Below are positions 15,631 through 25,024 of a stretch of 64,000 nucleotides of DNA, one piece after another; the stretch's first letter is position 1; each line of letters opens with the position of its first letter. The notes below the pieces were generated by a model. That model did not search any database, had not been told where the DNA came from, and was given only the letters and a program-made list of their open reading frames with translations. Source of the stretch: Streptomyces iranensis (lineage in GTDB: Bacteria > Actinomycetota > Actinomycetes > Streptomycetales > Streptomycetaceae); NCBI RefSeq assembly GCF_017874715.1, contig NZ_JAGGLR010000011.1, positions 186,001 to 250,000 of the forward strand, written 5' to 3'. The position numbers and the translations under genes are program-made.

Positions 15631-17907
15631 TCAGGAGTAGAAGCGCACGTAGTCGAAGCGCGCGGTCACTCCCTCACCGGCCAGGGAGACGAGGCCGATG
15701 GACGGGTCGGAGCCGGCGGGCAGATGCCAGACCCCGCCCCAGATGTAGTGCTCACCGTCCCGACTCGTGGCCGGCTGGAATCTGTGCTCGCCCGTCTTCG
15801 GATCGACGGTATGGCGAAGCCGCAGCCACATGGTGTCGGCCGACGGGCCCAGCTGCAGCTCCGGCCAGCTGTCACGGTCCCGGCCGATCCACAGGAAAGC
15901 CTGCCGTGATGGACCGGTCCGTGTCGGAGCCAGATGGATCGAGTCCTCCGGGCTCCGGAAGGCGATGATCCCGGCCTGGCTGCGCCCGTCGGGGGCGTCG
16001 CTGATCGGGAAGCGCAGCTTGGTCTCGACCGTGTAGGTGCCGGTCGGAGCGTCACGAAGCAGCGCCGATGCCATTGTCCCCTTGCCGGAGAAGTCGGCAT
16101 CCTGCGTCGGCCACACGTACTGGCCGTCGGCGACCTTCCCGTCGGCGGGGCCGAACCACTTCCAGCCGTCCAGCCGGTCGTCGTCGAAGTCCTCGTCGTA
16201 CTCCGGCAGCCGGGCTCCGACCCCGGGGTCCGGCTGTTTGACGGTCACCGGCGTGTAGAGCCGGGTCACGCCGACGTTGTCCGCCTCACCGGCGCCGCGG
16301 GTCGAGGCGACACCGCCGCGGCGCCAGTCCTTTGGCACGTCCACCGTCAGTTCGGCCAGCGGCATGTCGAGCATGGCCGAGCTGACCTGTACGTGCGCCG
16401 CCCCGTCGCGGATCTCGGCCGTGAGCGAGTGCCAGGTCCGCGGATCGGTGTCCGCGTGCAGCCGCGCGGTCCGCTTCCGCACCACCTTCCGGTCCCGGGT
16501 GACCTCGACGGAGAGCGTGCCGGTGGAATCCAGCCAGGCCACGGCGTGGTCGGACCGGCCCGCGGATGCCAGGACCAGGCCGACCCGGCCTTCGTCGTCG
16601 CGCAGCCGGACGTCGGCCTCGAGCCTCACATCGCCGTCCGGGGCCCGCCGCGGCAGCAGCAGCTGCGGGGCCGCGGCCCGGGACCGGCCGCGGGCATAGC
16701 GTCCCGAGTCGGGATCCGAACCCGTGGTCCACGAGCCGTGTCCGAGGATGTCGAAGCCGTCCAGGCCGTCGTCGAAGGTGCTCCCCGAGCCCCAGCCGCC
16801 CATGGGCGCGGACTGCCGGTCCTCGCTGGTCCAGGCGCCTGCGCGGACGGTCGGCCAGCCGTCGATCCAGTCGAGCCGGTCCATCATGGCCGGCCGTCCG
16901 CCCCAGTTCGGATCGCTTTCGTGGCGGTCGAATCCGTTGGTGAGGATCCAGTCCTGGCCGGACTTGTCGACGACGTTCGCCGAGTGGCCCGTCGCGACCC
17001 ATTTGTTGCCGTTCGGCGCGTTGACGATCGTGCCACCGGGGTGCAGGTCGGCGAGGCCGACCCCCTCGGCGTCGGTGAACGGGCCCATCGGGTCCTTGGC
17101 CCGCCCGACGAACACCGGATAGGCGCCCTTGTCACGGGCACAGCAGCCCAGGCCGGAGTAGAACAGGTAGTACCAGCCGTCCCGCTTCACCGCGTACGCG
17201 GCCTCGCCGCGCCGGGCGCCGACCACCTGTACCGGAGTGCCGACCGGCGCGGTGCCCTCCTCGTTGAGGCGCACCGCCTGGATGCCGCCGTCGCGGAACG
17301 AGCCGTAGTAGAGGTACTTCTGGCCGTCGGAGTCGAGGAACACCGACGGATCGATCTGATTGACCGTCGTCCCGTACGGCAGCACGGGGTGGCCGATGTC
17401 CTTCCACGGACCGGCCGGGTGGTCCGCGGTGGCCAGCGCGATGGTGTTCTTGTCGTCTCCGGCGACCGAATAGTAGAGGTAGTACTTGCCGTTGAGGTAC
17501 CGGATGTCCGGGGCCCAGTAGTAGGTGCTCTTGAAGTCGCGCCATTCCGGGTGGTTGTCGGGTCCGAAGACGTCACCGACGTAGGTCCAGTTGACGAGGT
17601 CGGCCGATCGCGTGATCGGCATGAAGTGCTGCGACTCCCACGGGCCTCCCTGGTTGTCCCGGCGCATGCTGGTCTGGGTCGCGTAGGCGTACCAGTAGCC
17701 GTCCTTGCCCCGGATGATCGATGGGTCGGAGAAGGCGTCCGCGACCTCGTCCATCACGGGGTTCTGGTACGTCCCGGGCGGATCGGCGGGATCGGCCGCG
17801 GCCGGTCCGGGATGCGCGCTGCCGAGGCCGAGGACCATGAGCAGGGCGAGGAGGACGACGCCGGGTCTGCCCCGGACCGCGGGGAATCGTGCTGACTTCG
17901 ATGCCAT
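15631..17907 (-). CDS. Secreted family 43 glycoside hydrolase with C-terminal beta-sandwich modules
   Basis: A 758-residue extracellular enzyme with a Sec signal peptide (cleavage near AAADP, residue 39). The N-terminal five-bladed propeller (about 45-370) is GH43: general base D61 in SDPSII, pKa-modulating D186 in QIDPSVF, and general acid E235 in RRGEAAYAV. GH43 members are arabinanases, arabinofuranosidases and beta-xylosidases. The remainder holds two beta-sandwich regions (about 375-560 and 580-757), the last ending DYVRFYS like DUF1349/laminin-G modules that often bind or extend the sugar site. It is the last gene of the hemicellulose operon, 115 bases after the GH67 gene. Confidence 0.88.
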   Translation of the reverse strand: MASKSARFPAVRGRPGVVLLALLMVLGLGSAHPGPAAADPADPPGTYQNPVMDEVADAFSDPSIIRGKDGYWYAYATQTSMRRDNQGGPWESQHFMPITRSADLVNWTYVGDVFGPDNHPEWRDFKSTYYWAPDIRYLNGKYYLYYSVAGDDKNTIALATADHPAGPWKDIGHPVLPYGTTVNQIDPSVFLDSDGQKYLYYGSFRDGGIQAVRLNEEGTAPVGTPVQVVGARRGEAAYAVKRDGWYYLFYSGLGCCARDKGAYPVFVGRAKDPMGPFTDAEGVGLADLHPGGTIVNAPNGNKWVATGHSANVVDKSGQDWILTNGFDRHESDPNWGGRPAMMDRLDWIDGWPTVRAGAWTSEDRQSAPMGGWGSGSTFDDGLDGFDILGHGSWTTGSDPDSGRYARGRSRAAAPQLLLPRRAPDGDVRLEADVRLRDDEGRVGLVLASAGRSDHAVAWLDSTGTLSVEVTRDRKVVRKRTARLHADTDPRTWHSLTAEIRDGAAHVQVSSAMLDMPLAELTVDVPKDWRRGGVASTRGAGEADNVGVTRLYTPVTVKQPDPGVGARLPEYDEDFDDDRLDGWKWFGPADGKVADGQYVWPTQDADFSGKGTMASALLRDAPTGTYTVETKLRFPISDAPDGRSQAGIIAFRSPEDSIHLAPTRTGPSRQAFLWIGRDRDSWPELQLGPSADTMWLRLRHTVDPKTGEHRFQPATSRDGEHYIWGGVWHLPAGSDPSIGLVSLAGEGVTARFDYVRFYS

Positions 17908-18022
17908 GTGGGGAGCTCTCCTTCGTGGATGCCGGAGGTGTCAGAGATGCCTGAGACAGCGGAGATGCCGGGTCGCGGGCCGCGCCCGGAGGAACCGGTG
18001 GGCGTACGGCGCGGGGGTGGGC

Positions 18023-21000
18023 TCAGACGACGACCAGGGCCGCGACGCGCCAGAGGCCGTTCAGCTTCGAGCCGGTGATTTCCAGGTCGGCGGTGCGCCC
18101 GTCCGCGCCGCCGTCGAGGCCGAAGGAGAACCAGACGAAGGCCCGGCTGGGCAGGCTGTCGTCGCCGGAGCGTCCGAGGACCGTGCCGTCCTCGGAGATG
18201 GTGGTGACACCCGAATCGGTGAGGGAGTCGCCGGTGAGCACCCACACCGTGTGCTTGCCGGCCGGCACCGGGATGCGCAGGACGCTGGGCTTGCCCTTCT
18301 GCATGACGATGTCGCGGCGCAGATCGTCGGCGTTGCCCCGGTCGCGGGTGATCGGCCGGTCGCCGACCCAGCCGAAGCCGCGGTCGTCGGTGTAGTCGTC
18401 CTCGGGCGACAGTCTGGTGTACCCGGTCAGCAGCGGGCTGGACGGCGGGCCGGCGTCGAACGCCGTGGCCGCGTCATCGGGGTGCGGCGTGGTGACCACG
18501 GACACCGACCGGCCGCGCTCGACCTCCTCGTCGCCGCTGCTGAGCCGGATCTCGACGGTGGCGAATCCCGGAGTGGCCACCGGGGTCGCGGTGACCGTCA
18601 GCTCTCGCTCGGCTCCGGCGGCGACGGTCACGGTCCGCTCGGTGCCGGACCAGCCGTCGGGGGTGACCAGCCGGGCGGTGACGTCGCGGTCCTTGGGTCC
18701 GGTATTGCGTACCAGCACCGTGACCGGGTTGGCCCGGCCCGTCCACCACACCGGATCCGCCGCCGCCCTCAGCACTACCAGGGACGGTGCCGGGGCGGCC
18801 GGATCCGTGATGGCGAACGCGGACAGCCGCCAGGGGCCGCCCACGCCCGTGAACGTGATGTCAGTGGTGCGGCCGGTGGCACCTCCGTCGAGGGGGAGCT
18901 CCAGCCAGGTGAAGGTTCCGCCGGGCTGCTTCGGACTGGTGGCGGCGGTGGCGCCGTCCACCGCGATCCGGGTGGGCGAGGCCGTGGCGCCGGTGTCACC
19001 GACCAGCGCGTACCCGGTGTGCTTGCCGGCCGGCAGGGCGACGCGCAGCACCCGGGACGAGTTGTGCCAGAGATGGTCGCGCAGCAGGGGCTCGCCACCG
19101 CGGTCCCTGGCCGACGGGGCGGCGCCGACCCAGCCGTGGCCCACCGGCGCGGACCAGGCCGACTCAGGGTTCAGCGCGTCGTAGCCGGGCATCGAAGTCC
19201 CGTTCCGTGGACCGGCGTTGAGCGCCATGAGGCAGCGCCCGCCATCGGGGGCGACGACCAGGGACGGCGGCCGGCCGTCGAGCCGGGTGAGCTTCGGCGC
19301 CACGTCCAGGTCCAGGGCGGCGACGGTGCCCGGCAAGGGGGGTGTGACCGGCAGCTCGAACTCCGCGGTCGCGGCGGCGGCCGCGGACTGTTCGGCGGGC
19401 TCGGTGTGCCAGTCCGCCGACGGTGGCCGCAGTACGACCGTGAGGTCGCGATCCCGCGCCGAGGCGTTGGTGACGGTGACCGGCAAGAGGTTCGGCCGAC
19501 CGCCGAGCAGCACCCGCGAGCCGTTCAGCGCCGCTTGCAGCCATTCCCGCTTCGCGTCGACGACGCGGCTCCTGTCGAAGAAGAATCCGACCACCGTGTC
19601 GCGCCAGAACGTCGCGTGCTTCCGCTGGGCCTCGAAGCCCGCCTCGATGGCGGCATGGCGCTGCCGGTCGACCTCCCCGGACAGTTCGCTCCACTCGGCG
19701 AGGAACCGGCCGACGCGGTCGACCCCGGTGAAGTGCGTATCGTAGATGTGCTGGATGACCGTCTTGCCCGACCGCAGCCGATGGTCGTACGGCACCCAGT
19801 GCATGAACAGCAGCAGGTCGTCGGGGCAGGTCGCCGTGGACTCGTAGCGCTTCTGCCACGGCCGCGGGTAGAGCCCGGTGAAGCCGCTGCCGGTCGCCTC
19901 GGTGCGGTCGAACCCGGTGCCCTCGGTCGTGGAGTGGTGTGACTGGAAGAGGGTGCTCAGCGGGCTCGGGTCGAGATGGTCGCCACCGGGGTCGGTGAGA
20001 TAGCCCATCCCCAGCGGCGAGGTGTAGTCCTCGTACGTGCGGCGCGAGTGCATCAGGATGTCGGCCACGGTCTCGGTGACCGTGCCGTCGTGGCCGAAGG
20101 TCCGCGCGGCCCACTCCGCGGCCAGCTCCCGGGGATCGGCGTCCGGGTTCCAGCACAGCCCGCCGAAGGCGTAGGTGTTCGCCGCTCCCAGCAGATAGCC
20201 GGTCCAATTGCGGGCGTTGCCGAAGTTGCTGACCCCGGCGATGCCCGCCCGCGGCGCGCGTCCATCGCCGTCAGAGAGGATGTCGGCGACGGTCGGTCCG
20301 GTGCCGGGCCCCCGCGTCGGGAAGGTCAGCACCTCCCGCCACAGCGGAGCCAGATAGGTGGTGTGGATCTCGTGACCCGTGTACTCCTGCGTGAGCTGGA
20401 GTTCCAGCATCTGGTTCGTCTGGCGCATCGCGCCGAACAGGGGGTGTACGGGCTCGCGGATCTGGAAGTCGATCGGCCCGTACTTGGTCTGCAGGATGAC
20501 GTTGTCGTCGAACGTGCCGTCCAGCGGGGCGAACACCCGGTACTGGTACTCCGCCCAGTCGCCGAAGTCCTCGTGGACGAAGCTGCGCCAGACGATCTGC
20601 CCGTCGTGCGGTGCGACCGTGCGGGCCAGCATGTTCGCGCCCTCGGCATGGGTGCGTCCGTAGTCGAGCGGGCCGGGCTGCCCCTCCGAGTTCGCCTTCA
20701 CCAGGAACCCACCGAAGCCGGGCAGGCTCTTGAAGACTTCGGCGCTCTTGTCCCGCCACCACCGCTGGACCCGTCGATCGGCGGGATCGGCCGTCGTGAT
20801 CGGATCGGCGTCGTCCGCGGTCAGGATCATCGGGCTGGCGTAGTTGACGGACAGCCAGGTCGAGATCCCCCACGAGTGGAGAAGTGCCGCCAGGGGGCCG
20901 AGTCTGGTCAGCATCCCGCTGGTGATGAAGTCGGCACTGGCGTTCACGTTGTTGAGCACCGAAGCGTTGATGCCGATCGACGCCATGGACCGCGCATAGT

Positions 21001-21676
21001 CGACGACCCGGTCGGAGATGTCCGGCAGCTTGTCCCACTCGAAGATCGAAGTGCCTGCGTAGCCACGCTCGATCGACCCGTCGAAGTTGTCCCAGTGATT
21101 CATCATGCGCAGTGCGGTCCGCGGCTTCTGCAGGACCGACAGCCCGTGCAGTGGACGCTCGAGCTGCAGCAGACGGATGAGATGGAAGACCCCGGCCAGC
21201 ACGCCCCGATCGCTGTGGGCCCCGATGACCAGCCGTCGCCGCCCGCCCGGCGTGCCCGTCATCTCGATCACGAACCCCTGCTCACCGATCCGGGCCAGCC
21301 GATCGGGACTCACCTGGGATCGCACGACCGGCGACTCGTCCACCGTGCCGATGACAACCGAGGCCCGATCGGCGGGAACCCGGGCCGGTGCGCTGCCGGT
21401 GCAGCCCTCGACGGCCCGCCGCAGCTCCAGCTCGGCGTTCCCCATGACGCCGCCCTCGCCCTGACGCGCCAGACCGGCCAGGGCCTTCCGGTACTCCTCG
21501 AGCCGCCGGGGATCCGTAGTGGGGCGGTAGCGCAGCCATAGATCGTAGCCGTCCTCATCGGGGATGCCCGCCGACGCGGCGAAGCCGGCTGCCGTGCTCC
21601 ATGGGCTCAGCACCGAGGCGAGGGCGAGCGCGGATGCCTGGAGCACTCGGCGACGGCTGTACTCGGATCGTGCCAT
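18023..21676 (-). CDS. Tat-exported family 67 alpha-glucuronidase with duplicated C-terminal module
   Basis: A 1217-residue enzyme. The signal is twin-arginine (SRRRVLQASALALA). The GH67 part covers about residues 40-720. The catalytic residues known from the Cellvibrio enzyme map by motif and spacing: acid E331 in VKANSEGQPGP, D403 in KYGPIDFQIREP and E431 in QEYTGHEIH. GH67 removes (4-O-methyl-)glucuronic acid from the non-reducing end of glucuronoxylo-oligosaccharides. Usual family length is near 700 residues; here about 500 more are appended, including two copies of one module (about 834-957 and 1087-1217), both with GWVG, an RD pair and PAGKHT, separated by an immunoglobulin-like linker domain. 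It lies 33 bases after the GH2 gene. Confidence 0.9.
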   Translation of the reverse strand: MARSEYSRRRVLQASALALASVLSPWSTAAGFAASAGIPDEDGYDLWLRYRPTTDPRRLEEYRKALAGLARQGEGGVMGNAELELRRAVEGCTGSAPARVPADRASVVIGTVDESPVVRSQVSPDRLARIGEQGFVIEMTGTPGGRRRLVIGAHSDRGVLAGVFHLIRLLQLERPLHGLSVLQKPRTALRMMNHWDNFDGSIERGYAGTSIFEWDKLPDISDRVVDYARSMASIGINASVLNNVNASADFITSGMLTRLGPLAALLHSWGISTWLSVNYASPMILTADDADPITTADPADRRVQRWWRDKSAEVFKSLPGFGGFLVKANSEGQPGPLDYGRTHAEGANMLARTVAPHDGQIVWRSFVHEDFGDWAEYQYRVFAPLDGTFDDNVILQTKYGPIDFQIREPVHPLFGAMRQTNQMLELQLTQEYTGHEIHTTYLAPLWREVLTFPTRGPGTGPTVADILSDGDGRAPRAGIAGVSNFGNARNWTGYLLGAANTYAFGGLCWNPDADPRELAAEWAARTFGHDGTVTETVADILMHSRRTYEDYTSPLGMGYLTDPGGDHLDPSPLSTLFQSHHSTTEGTGFDRTEATGSGFTGLYPRPWQKRYESTATCPDDLLLFMHWVPYDHRLRSGKTVIQHIYDTHFTGVDRVGRFLAEWSELSGEVDRQRHAAIEAGFEAQRKHATFWRDTVVGFFFDRSRVVDAKREWLQAALNGSRVLLGGRPNLLPVTVTNASARDRDLTVVLRPPSADWHTEPAEQSAAAAATAEFELPVTPPLPGTVAALDLDVAPKLTRLDGRPPSLVVAPDGGRCLMALNAGPRNGTSMPGYDALNPESAWSAPVGHGWVGAAPSARDRGGEPLLRDHLWHNSSRVLRVALPAGKHTGYALVGDTGATASPTRIAVDGATAATSPKQPGGTFTWLELPLDGGATGRTTDITFTGVGGPWRLSAFAITDPAAPAPSLVVLRAAADPVWWTGRANPVTVLVRNTGPKDRDVTARLVTPDGWSGTERTVTVAAGAERELTVTATPVATPGFATVEIRLSSGDEEVERGRSVSVVTTPHPDDAATAFDAGPPSSPLLTGYTRLSPEDDYTDDRGFGWVGDRPITRDRGNADDLRRDIVMQKGKPSVLRIPVPAGKHTVWVLTGDSLTDSGVTTISEDGTVLGRSGDDSLPSRAFVWFSFGLDGGADGRTADLEITGSKLNGLWRVAALVVV

Positions 21677-21709
21677 TGCGGTTTCTCCTCTACGGAAGAA
21701 CGAGACACG

Positions 21710-23506
21710 CTATACAGGGGGTCGGGTGAGAATTCGGCGCAGTTCGGCCGGGGGGATCTTCGGCCGGCGGTCCGGTGTGAGCAGGCCGTTGGTCTCCTGT
21801 TCCGTGTCGGTGAACTGCGTGTAGCAGAAGCCCGCGAGCCCGGAGTCCACCGCGGCGGCCACCAGGTCGGCGAGGCGTTCGGCGAAGTCCTCCTTCGTGG
21901 CGACGGTGTCGTAGCCGAACCACTCGGCGCCCTCCGCCGGTTCGAAGGTGGCGCCGCCGAACTCGCTGAGGACGACCGGCTGCCCTTGGTGGCGGACGCC
22001 GTCCAGGGTCAGGCGTTTGGCGCCGGGCCACTGCTCGGCGATGTCGCCCTGCCGCAGCGAGGCGTGGCCGTAGCGCTCGCGCAGTACGTCCCCGTGCTGG
22101 GTGTAGTCGTGGACGCCCCAGATGTCGGCGGCGGAGATCTCCCAGCCCTCGTTCGAGACGGCGGGGCGGGAGGGGTCGAGGGCCTTGGTCAGATGGTAGA
22201 GAGCGTCCATGAAGTGGCGCTGTGCGGGGACGAGCGCCGGGTTCGGCACGGACCAGGACTCGTTGATCGGGACCCAGGCGACGATCGAGGGGTGGCTGAG
22301 ATCGCGGGAGACGGCTTCGGTCCATTCGGCGACCACGCGCTCGACGGTCTGCGCGCCGAACGCGTACGCCGACGGCATCTCCTCCCACAGCAGCAGCCCG
22401 AGCCGGTCGGCCCAGTACAGGAAGCGCGGGTCCTCGATCTTCTGGTGGACGCGCAGCCCGTTGAGGCCGATCTCCTTCGCCAGTTCGACGTCGCGGCGCA
22501 ATTCGCCGGCCGAGGCCGACAGATGCGAAGCGGGCCAGTAGCCCTGCTGGAGCGCGAACCGGAGGAAGTACGGCTTGTGGTTGAGGAGGAAGACGCCGTC
22601 GTCCCAGCCGATGTCGCGCAGGCCGAGGTAGGACGTGACGCGGTCGACCGGTGTGTCATCGGCCGCGTCACGCAACTCCACCACCGCGTCGACGAGTTGA
22701 GGCCGCTCCGGACTCCAGAGCAGGTCGTCGAGGTCCTGTCCGTGGCGCAGGGCGGGCACCGCGACGTCGAACTCCGTCTCCTGGCCCTCGAACAGCGTCC
22801 GCTGCTCGGCGAGCACCCGCTCGCCCCGTATGAGGCGGACCGTCACGGTGAGCGGGCGCTGCGGCCAGTGGCCCAGGCGCAGCCGGCAGCGGACGCGGGC
22901 GTGGGCGACCTCGGGGGTCCAGTGCAGAAGCGTGATGTGCTCGGCCGGGACCTCTTCCAGCCACACCGGCTGCCAGATCCCGGAGGTGCGGTGGTACCAG
23001 ATGACATGCGGATCCCGGCGCCAGTCCTGTTTGCCGCGTGGCTGGGCGGCGTCGAGCGGCTGGTCCTCGGCGCGGACGACGACTGTCTGCTCGCCGTCCC
23101 GGTCGACGGCGTCGGTCAGATCGCAGCTGAAGCTGGTGTGCCCGCCCTCGTGACGTCCCACCAGGCGGCCGTTCAGCCAGACCTCGGCCCGGTGGTCGAC
23201 CGCACCGAAGTGCAGCAGGAGTCGCCGTCCGGCGGCCGGCCGGGGCACGTCGACCGTGCGCCGGTACCAGAGCACGGGGTGGAAGCCGGTGTCCGCCACG
23301 CCCGAGGCCGCGGACTCGGGCGGATAGGGCACGGTGACGGTGCCGGTGAACGGTGCGGAGGTCGCCGGGTCCATCCACCGGTCGGCGCGGCCGCGGTCCT
23401 CGTCGTCGTGGGCGAACTGCCAGGGACCGCCGAGGTCGCGCCAGTCGGGATCGCGGATCAGCTGCGGCCTCGGATGGTCTGCGGCGTCCAGGTGCGGATA
23501 GGGCAT
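21710..23506 (-). CDS. Family 2 glycoside hydrolase
   Basis: A 598-residue protein without signal peptide, hence cytoplasmic. Domain order is GH2 jelly-roll (residues 20-180), immunoglobulin-like middle domain (185-285) and TIM barrel (290-590). The acid/base is E416 in PINESWSVPN and the nucleophile is E515 in VLSEFGGATF. GH2 covers beta-galactosidases, beta-mannosidases, beta-glucuronidases and some arabinosidases; this short form without a C-terminal domain could be any of them, and the residues seen do not settle the sugar. In an operon with an importer it should act on imported oligosaccharides. Confidence 0.88.
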   Translation of the reverse strand: MPYPHLDAADHPRPQLIRDPDWRDLGGPWQFAHDDEDRGRADRWMDPATSAPFTGTVTVPYPPESAASGVADTGFHPVLWYRRTVDVPRPAAGRRLLLHFGAVDHRAEVWLNGRLVGRHEGGHTSFSCDLTDAVDRDGEQTVVVRAEDQPLDAAQPRGKQDWRRDPHVIWYHRTSGIWQPVWLEEVPAEHITLLHWTPEVAHARVRCRLRLGHWPQRPLTVTVRLIRGERVLAEQRTLFEGQETEFDVAVPALRHGQDLDDLLWSPERPQLVDAVVELRDAADDTPVDRVTSYLGLRDIGWDDGVFLLNHKPYFLRFALQQGYWPASHLSASAGELRRDVELAKEIGLNGLRVHQKIEDPRFLYWADRLGLLLWEEMPSAYAFGAQTVERVVAEWTEAVSRDLSHPSIVAWVPINESWSVPNPALVPAQRHFMDALYHLTKALDPSRPAVSNEGWEISAADIWGVHDYTQHGDVLRERYGHASLRQGDIAEQWPGAKRLTLDGVRHQGQPVVLSEFGGATFEPAEGAEWFGYDTVATKEDFAERLADLVAAAVDSGLAGFCYTQFTDTEQETNGLLTPDRRPKIPPAELRRILTRPPV

Positions 23507-23564
23507 GCGTGAGCTCCGGTGATGTGGTGCGTGGGTGGGGGATGGAGAGGTGCCGCGCTGCCGT

Positions 23565-24179
23565 TCAGTTCTCCAGGGCGTCCGCTGGGGAGCGGAGGTC
23601 CACGACCGTGGCGGCGAACGCCAGCGGTCCCGGCAACAGCGGAATCAGCAGCGGAATCGACCAGGCCAGCAGCCCGCCGAGGATCACCCCACCGGTCAGG
23701 AGAAGACTGCCGCGCGGGTCCGCGGCCGAGCGGAGCAGCGCCTCGCGTGCGGACAGCAGGTGCGGTGTCTCGAGCGCGGTCGCCCGCAGCGCCACGACCG
23801 TGGCGCCCAGGACGAGCAGCGCGAGGGCGGGCGCCATGACGGCCGCTCCGGGCAGCGCGGCGCGTATCAGCGCGGCATCGATCAGGACGACCACCGCGAG
23901 CAGCGGCGGCACCAGACCGAGGGCCGCCGAACGCGCGGACAGGTGGGCACGGAGGTGAGCCCCGTACGTACCGGCTGTGACCTGGACGCTGTTGCCCGCG
24001 GCCTGCCGGAGCGTCGCGGACGCGGCGGCGAACGCGGCCGGGGCCGTGACGACCGGCAGGCAGGCGGCGCTGGTGAGCAGGGAGACGAGCAGCATGTCGG
24101 CGAAGAGGGTGAAACCGGAGCCGAAGACCTCTCCGGGTTCCCGGCGCTCGCGCCGGGGCGCGGTCGGTGCGTGGGCCAT
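23565..24179 (-). CDS. DUF624 (YesL-like) membrane protein
   Basis: A 204-residue membrane protein beginning at ATG 24179, just after the ABC permease gene. It has five or six hydrophobic segments (the first FTLFADMLLVSLLTSAACLPVV, residues 22-43, is the DUF624 signature where a helix is followed by a conserved proline). YesL-family proteins are found almost exclusively next to sugar ABC transporters in Gram-positive bacteria and their function is not known. The position between permease and glycosidase genes matches that habit. Confidence 0.75.
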   Translation of the reverse strand: MAHAPTAPRRERREPGEVFGSGFTLFADMLLVSLLTSAACLPVVTAPAAFAAASATLRQAAGNSVQVTAGTYGAHLRAHLSARSAALGLVPPLLAVVVLIDAALIRAALPGAAVMAPALALLVLGATVVALRATALETPHLLSAREALLRSAADPRGSLLLTGGVILGGLLAWSIPLLIPLLPGPLAFAATVVDLRSPADALEN

Positions 24180-24187
24180 GGTGTGCC

Positions 24188-25024
24188 TCACCCCTTCAGT
24201 CCGGACGTGGCCATGCCCTGCACGAGATAGCGCTGGAAGACGAAGAAGAACAGCACGATCGGCAGCACGGAGATCACCGACATGGCGAACATGGGGCCGT
24301 ACGCGGAGGTGCTGGACTGGTCGACGAAGCTGCGCAGGGCGAGCGTGATGGTGAACTTCTCCGGCGCGAAGAGATAGATCATCTGCGTGAAGAAGTCGTT
24401 CCACGTCCAGATGAACGTGAAGATGGCCGTGGTGATCAGCGCGGGACGGGTCAGCGGCAGTGTGATCGACCAGTATGTGCGGAAGGGACCGCAGCCGTCG
24501 ATCCGGGCGGACTCCTCCAGCTCGCGCGGCAGCCCGCGCATGAACTGGACGACGAGGAAGACGAAGAACGCCTCGGTGGCCAGGAACTTCGGCAGGATCA
24601 GCGGCCAGTAACTGTCGACCAGGCCAAGGCGGTTGAAGATGATGTACTGCGGGATCAGTACGACGTGGTGCGGCAGCATCAGCGTCGCCACCATGAAGGC
24701 GAACATCACCTTGCTCATGCGGAAGCGCAGCCGGGCGAAGGCGTAGGCGGCCAGTGAGCAGGACAGGACGTTGCCGACGACGGCACCCACCGCGATCAGC
24801 AGAGTGTTGCCGAGCAGGCGTGTGACGGTGACGCCGGAGACCCCGTCCAGGGCGGTCGTGTAGTTCGACCACTCCAGGTGGCTGGGCCACAGGTCGAGGC
24901 TCGTCACCACCTCGTCGGCCGGTTTGAGCGACGTGGCGAGCAGCCAGGCCAGGGGGTACAGCAGGACCAGCAGGCACACGGCCGCGACGGTGTGCGGCAG
25001 CCACCGCTTCGTGGCGATGTTCAT
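24188..25024 (-). CDS. Carbohydrate ABC transporter permease (MalG type)
   Basis: A 278-residue inner-membrane permease with six helices. The EAA loop reads ELEESARIDGCGPFRTYWSITLP, with glycine eight residues after the alanine-aspartate pair as usual for CUT1 importers. Its start codon overlaps the stop of the other permease (ATGA at 25021-25024), so the two are translationally coupled. No ATPase gene is in the operon; CUT1 systems in Streptomyces normally share the MsiK ATPase encoded elsewhere. Confidence 0.92.
   Translation of the reverse strand: MNIATKRWLPHTVAAVCLLVLLYPLAWLLATSLKPADEVVTSLDLWPSHLEWSNYTTALDGVSGVTVTRLLGNTLLIAVGAVVGNVLSCSLAAYAFARLRFRMSKVMFAFMVATLMLPHHVVLIPQYIIFNRLGLVDSYWPLILPKFLATEAFFVFLVVQFMRGLPRELEESARIDGCGPFRTYWSITLPLTRPALITTAIFTFIWTWNDFFTQMIYLFAPEKFTITLALRSFVDQSSTSAYGPMFAMSVISVLPIVLFFFVFQRYLVQGMATSGLKG

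Noticed and set aside
15934..17895. 653-codon plus-strand frame opposite GH43
   Set aside because: Shadow of a GH43 gene with intact catalytic residues; no domain visible.
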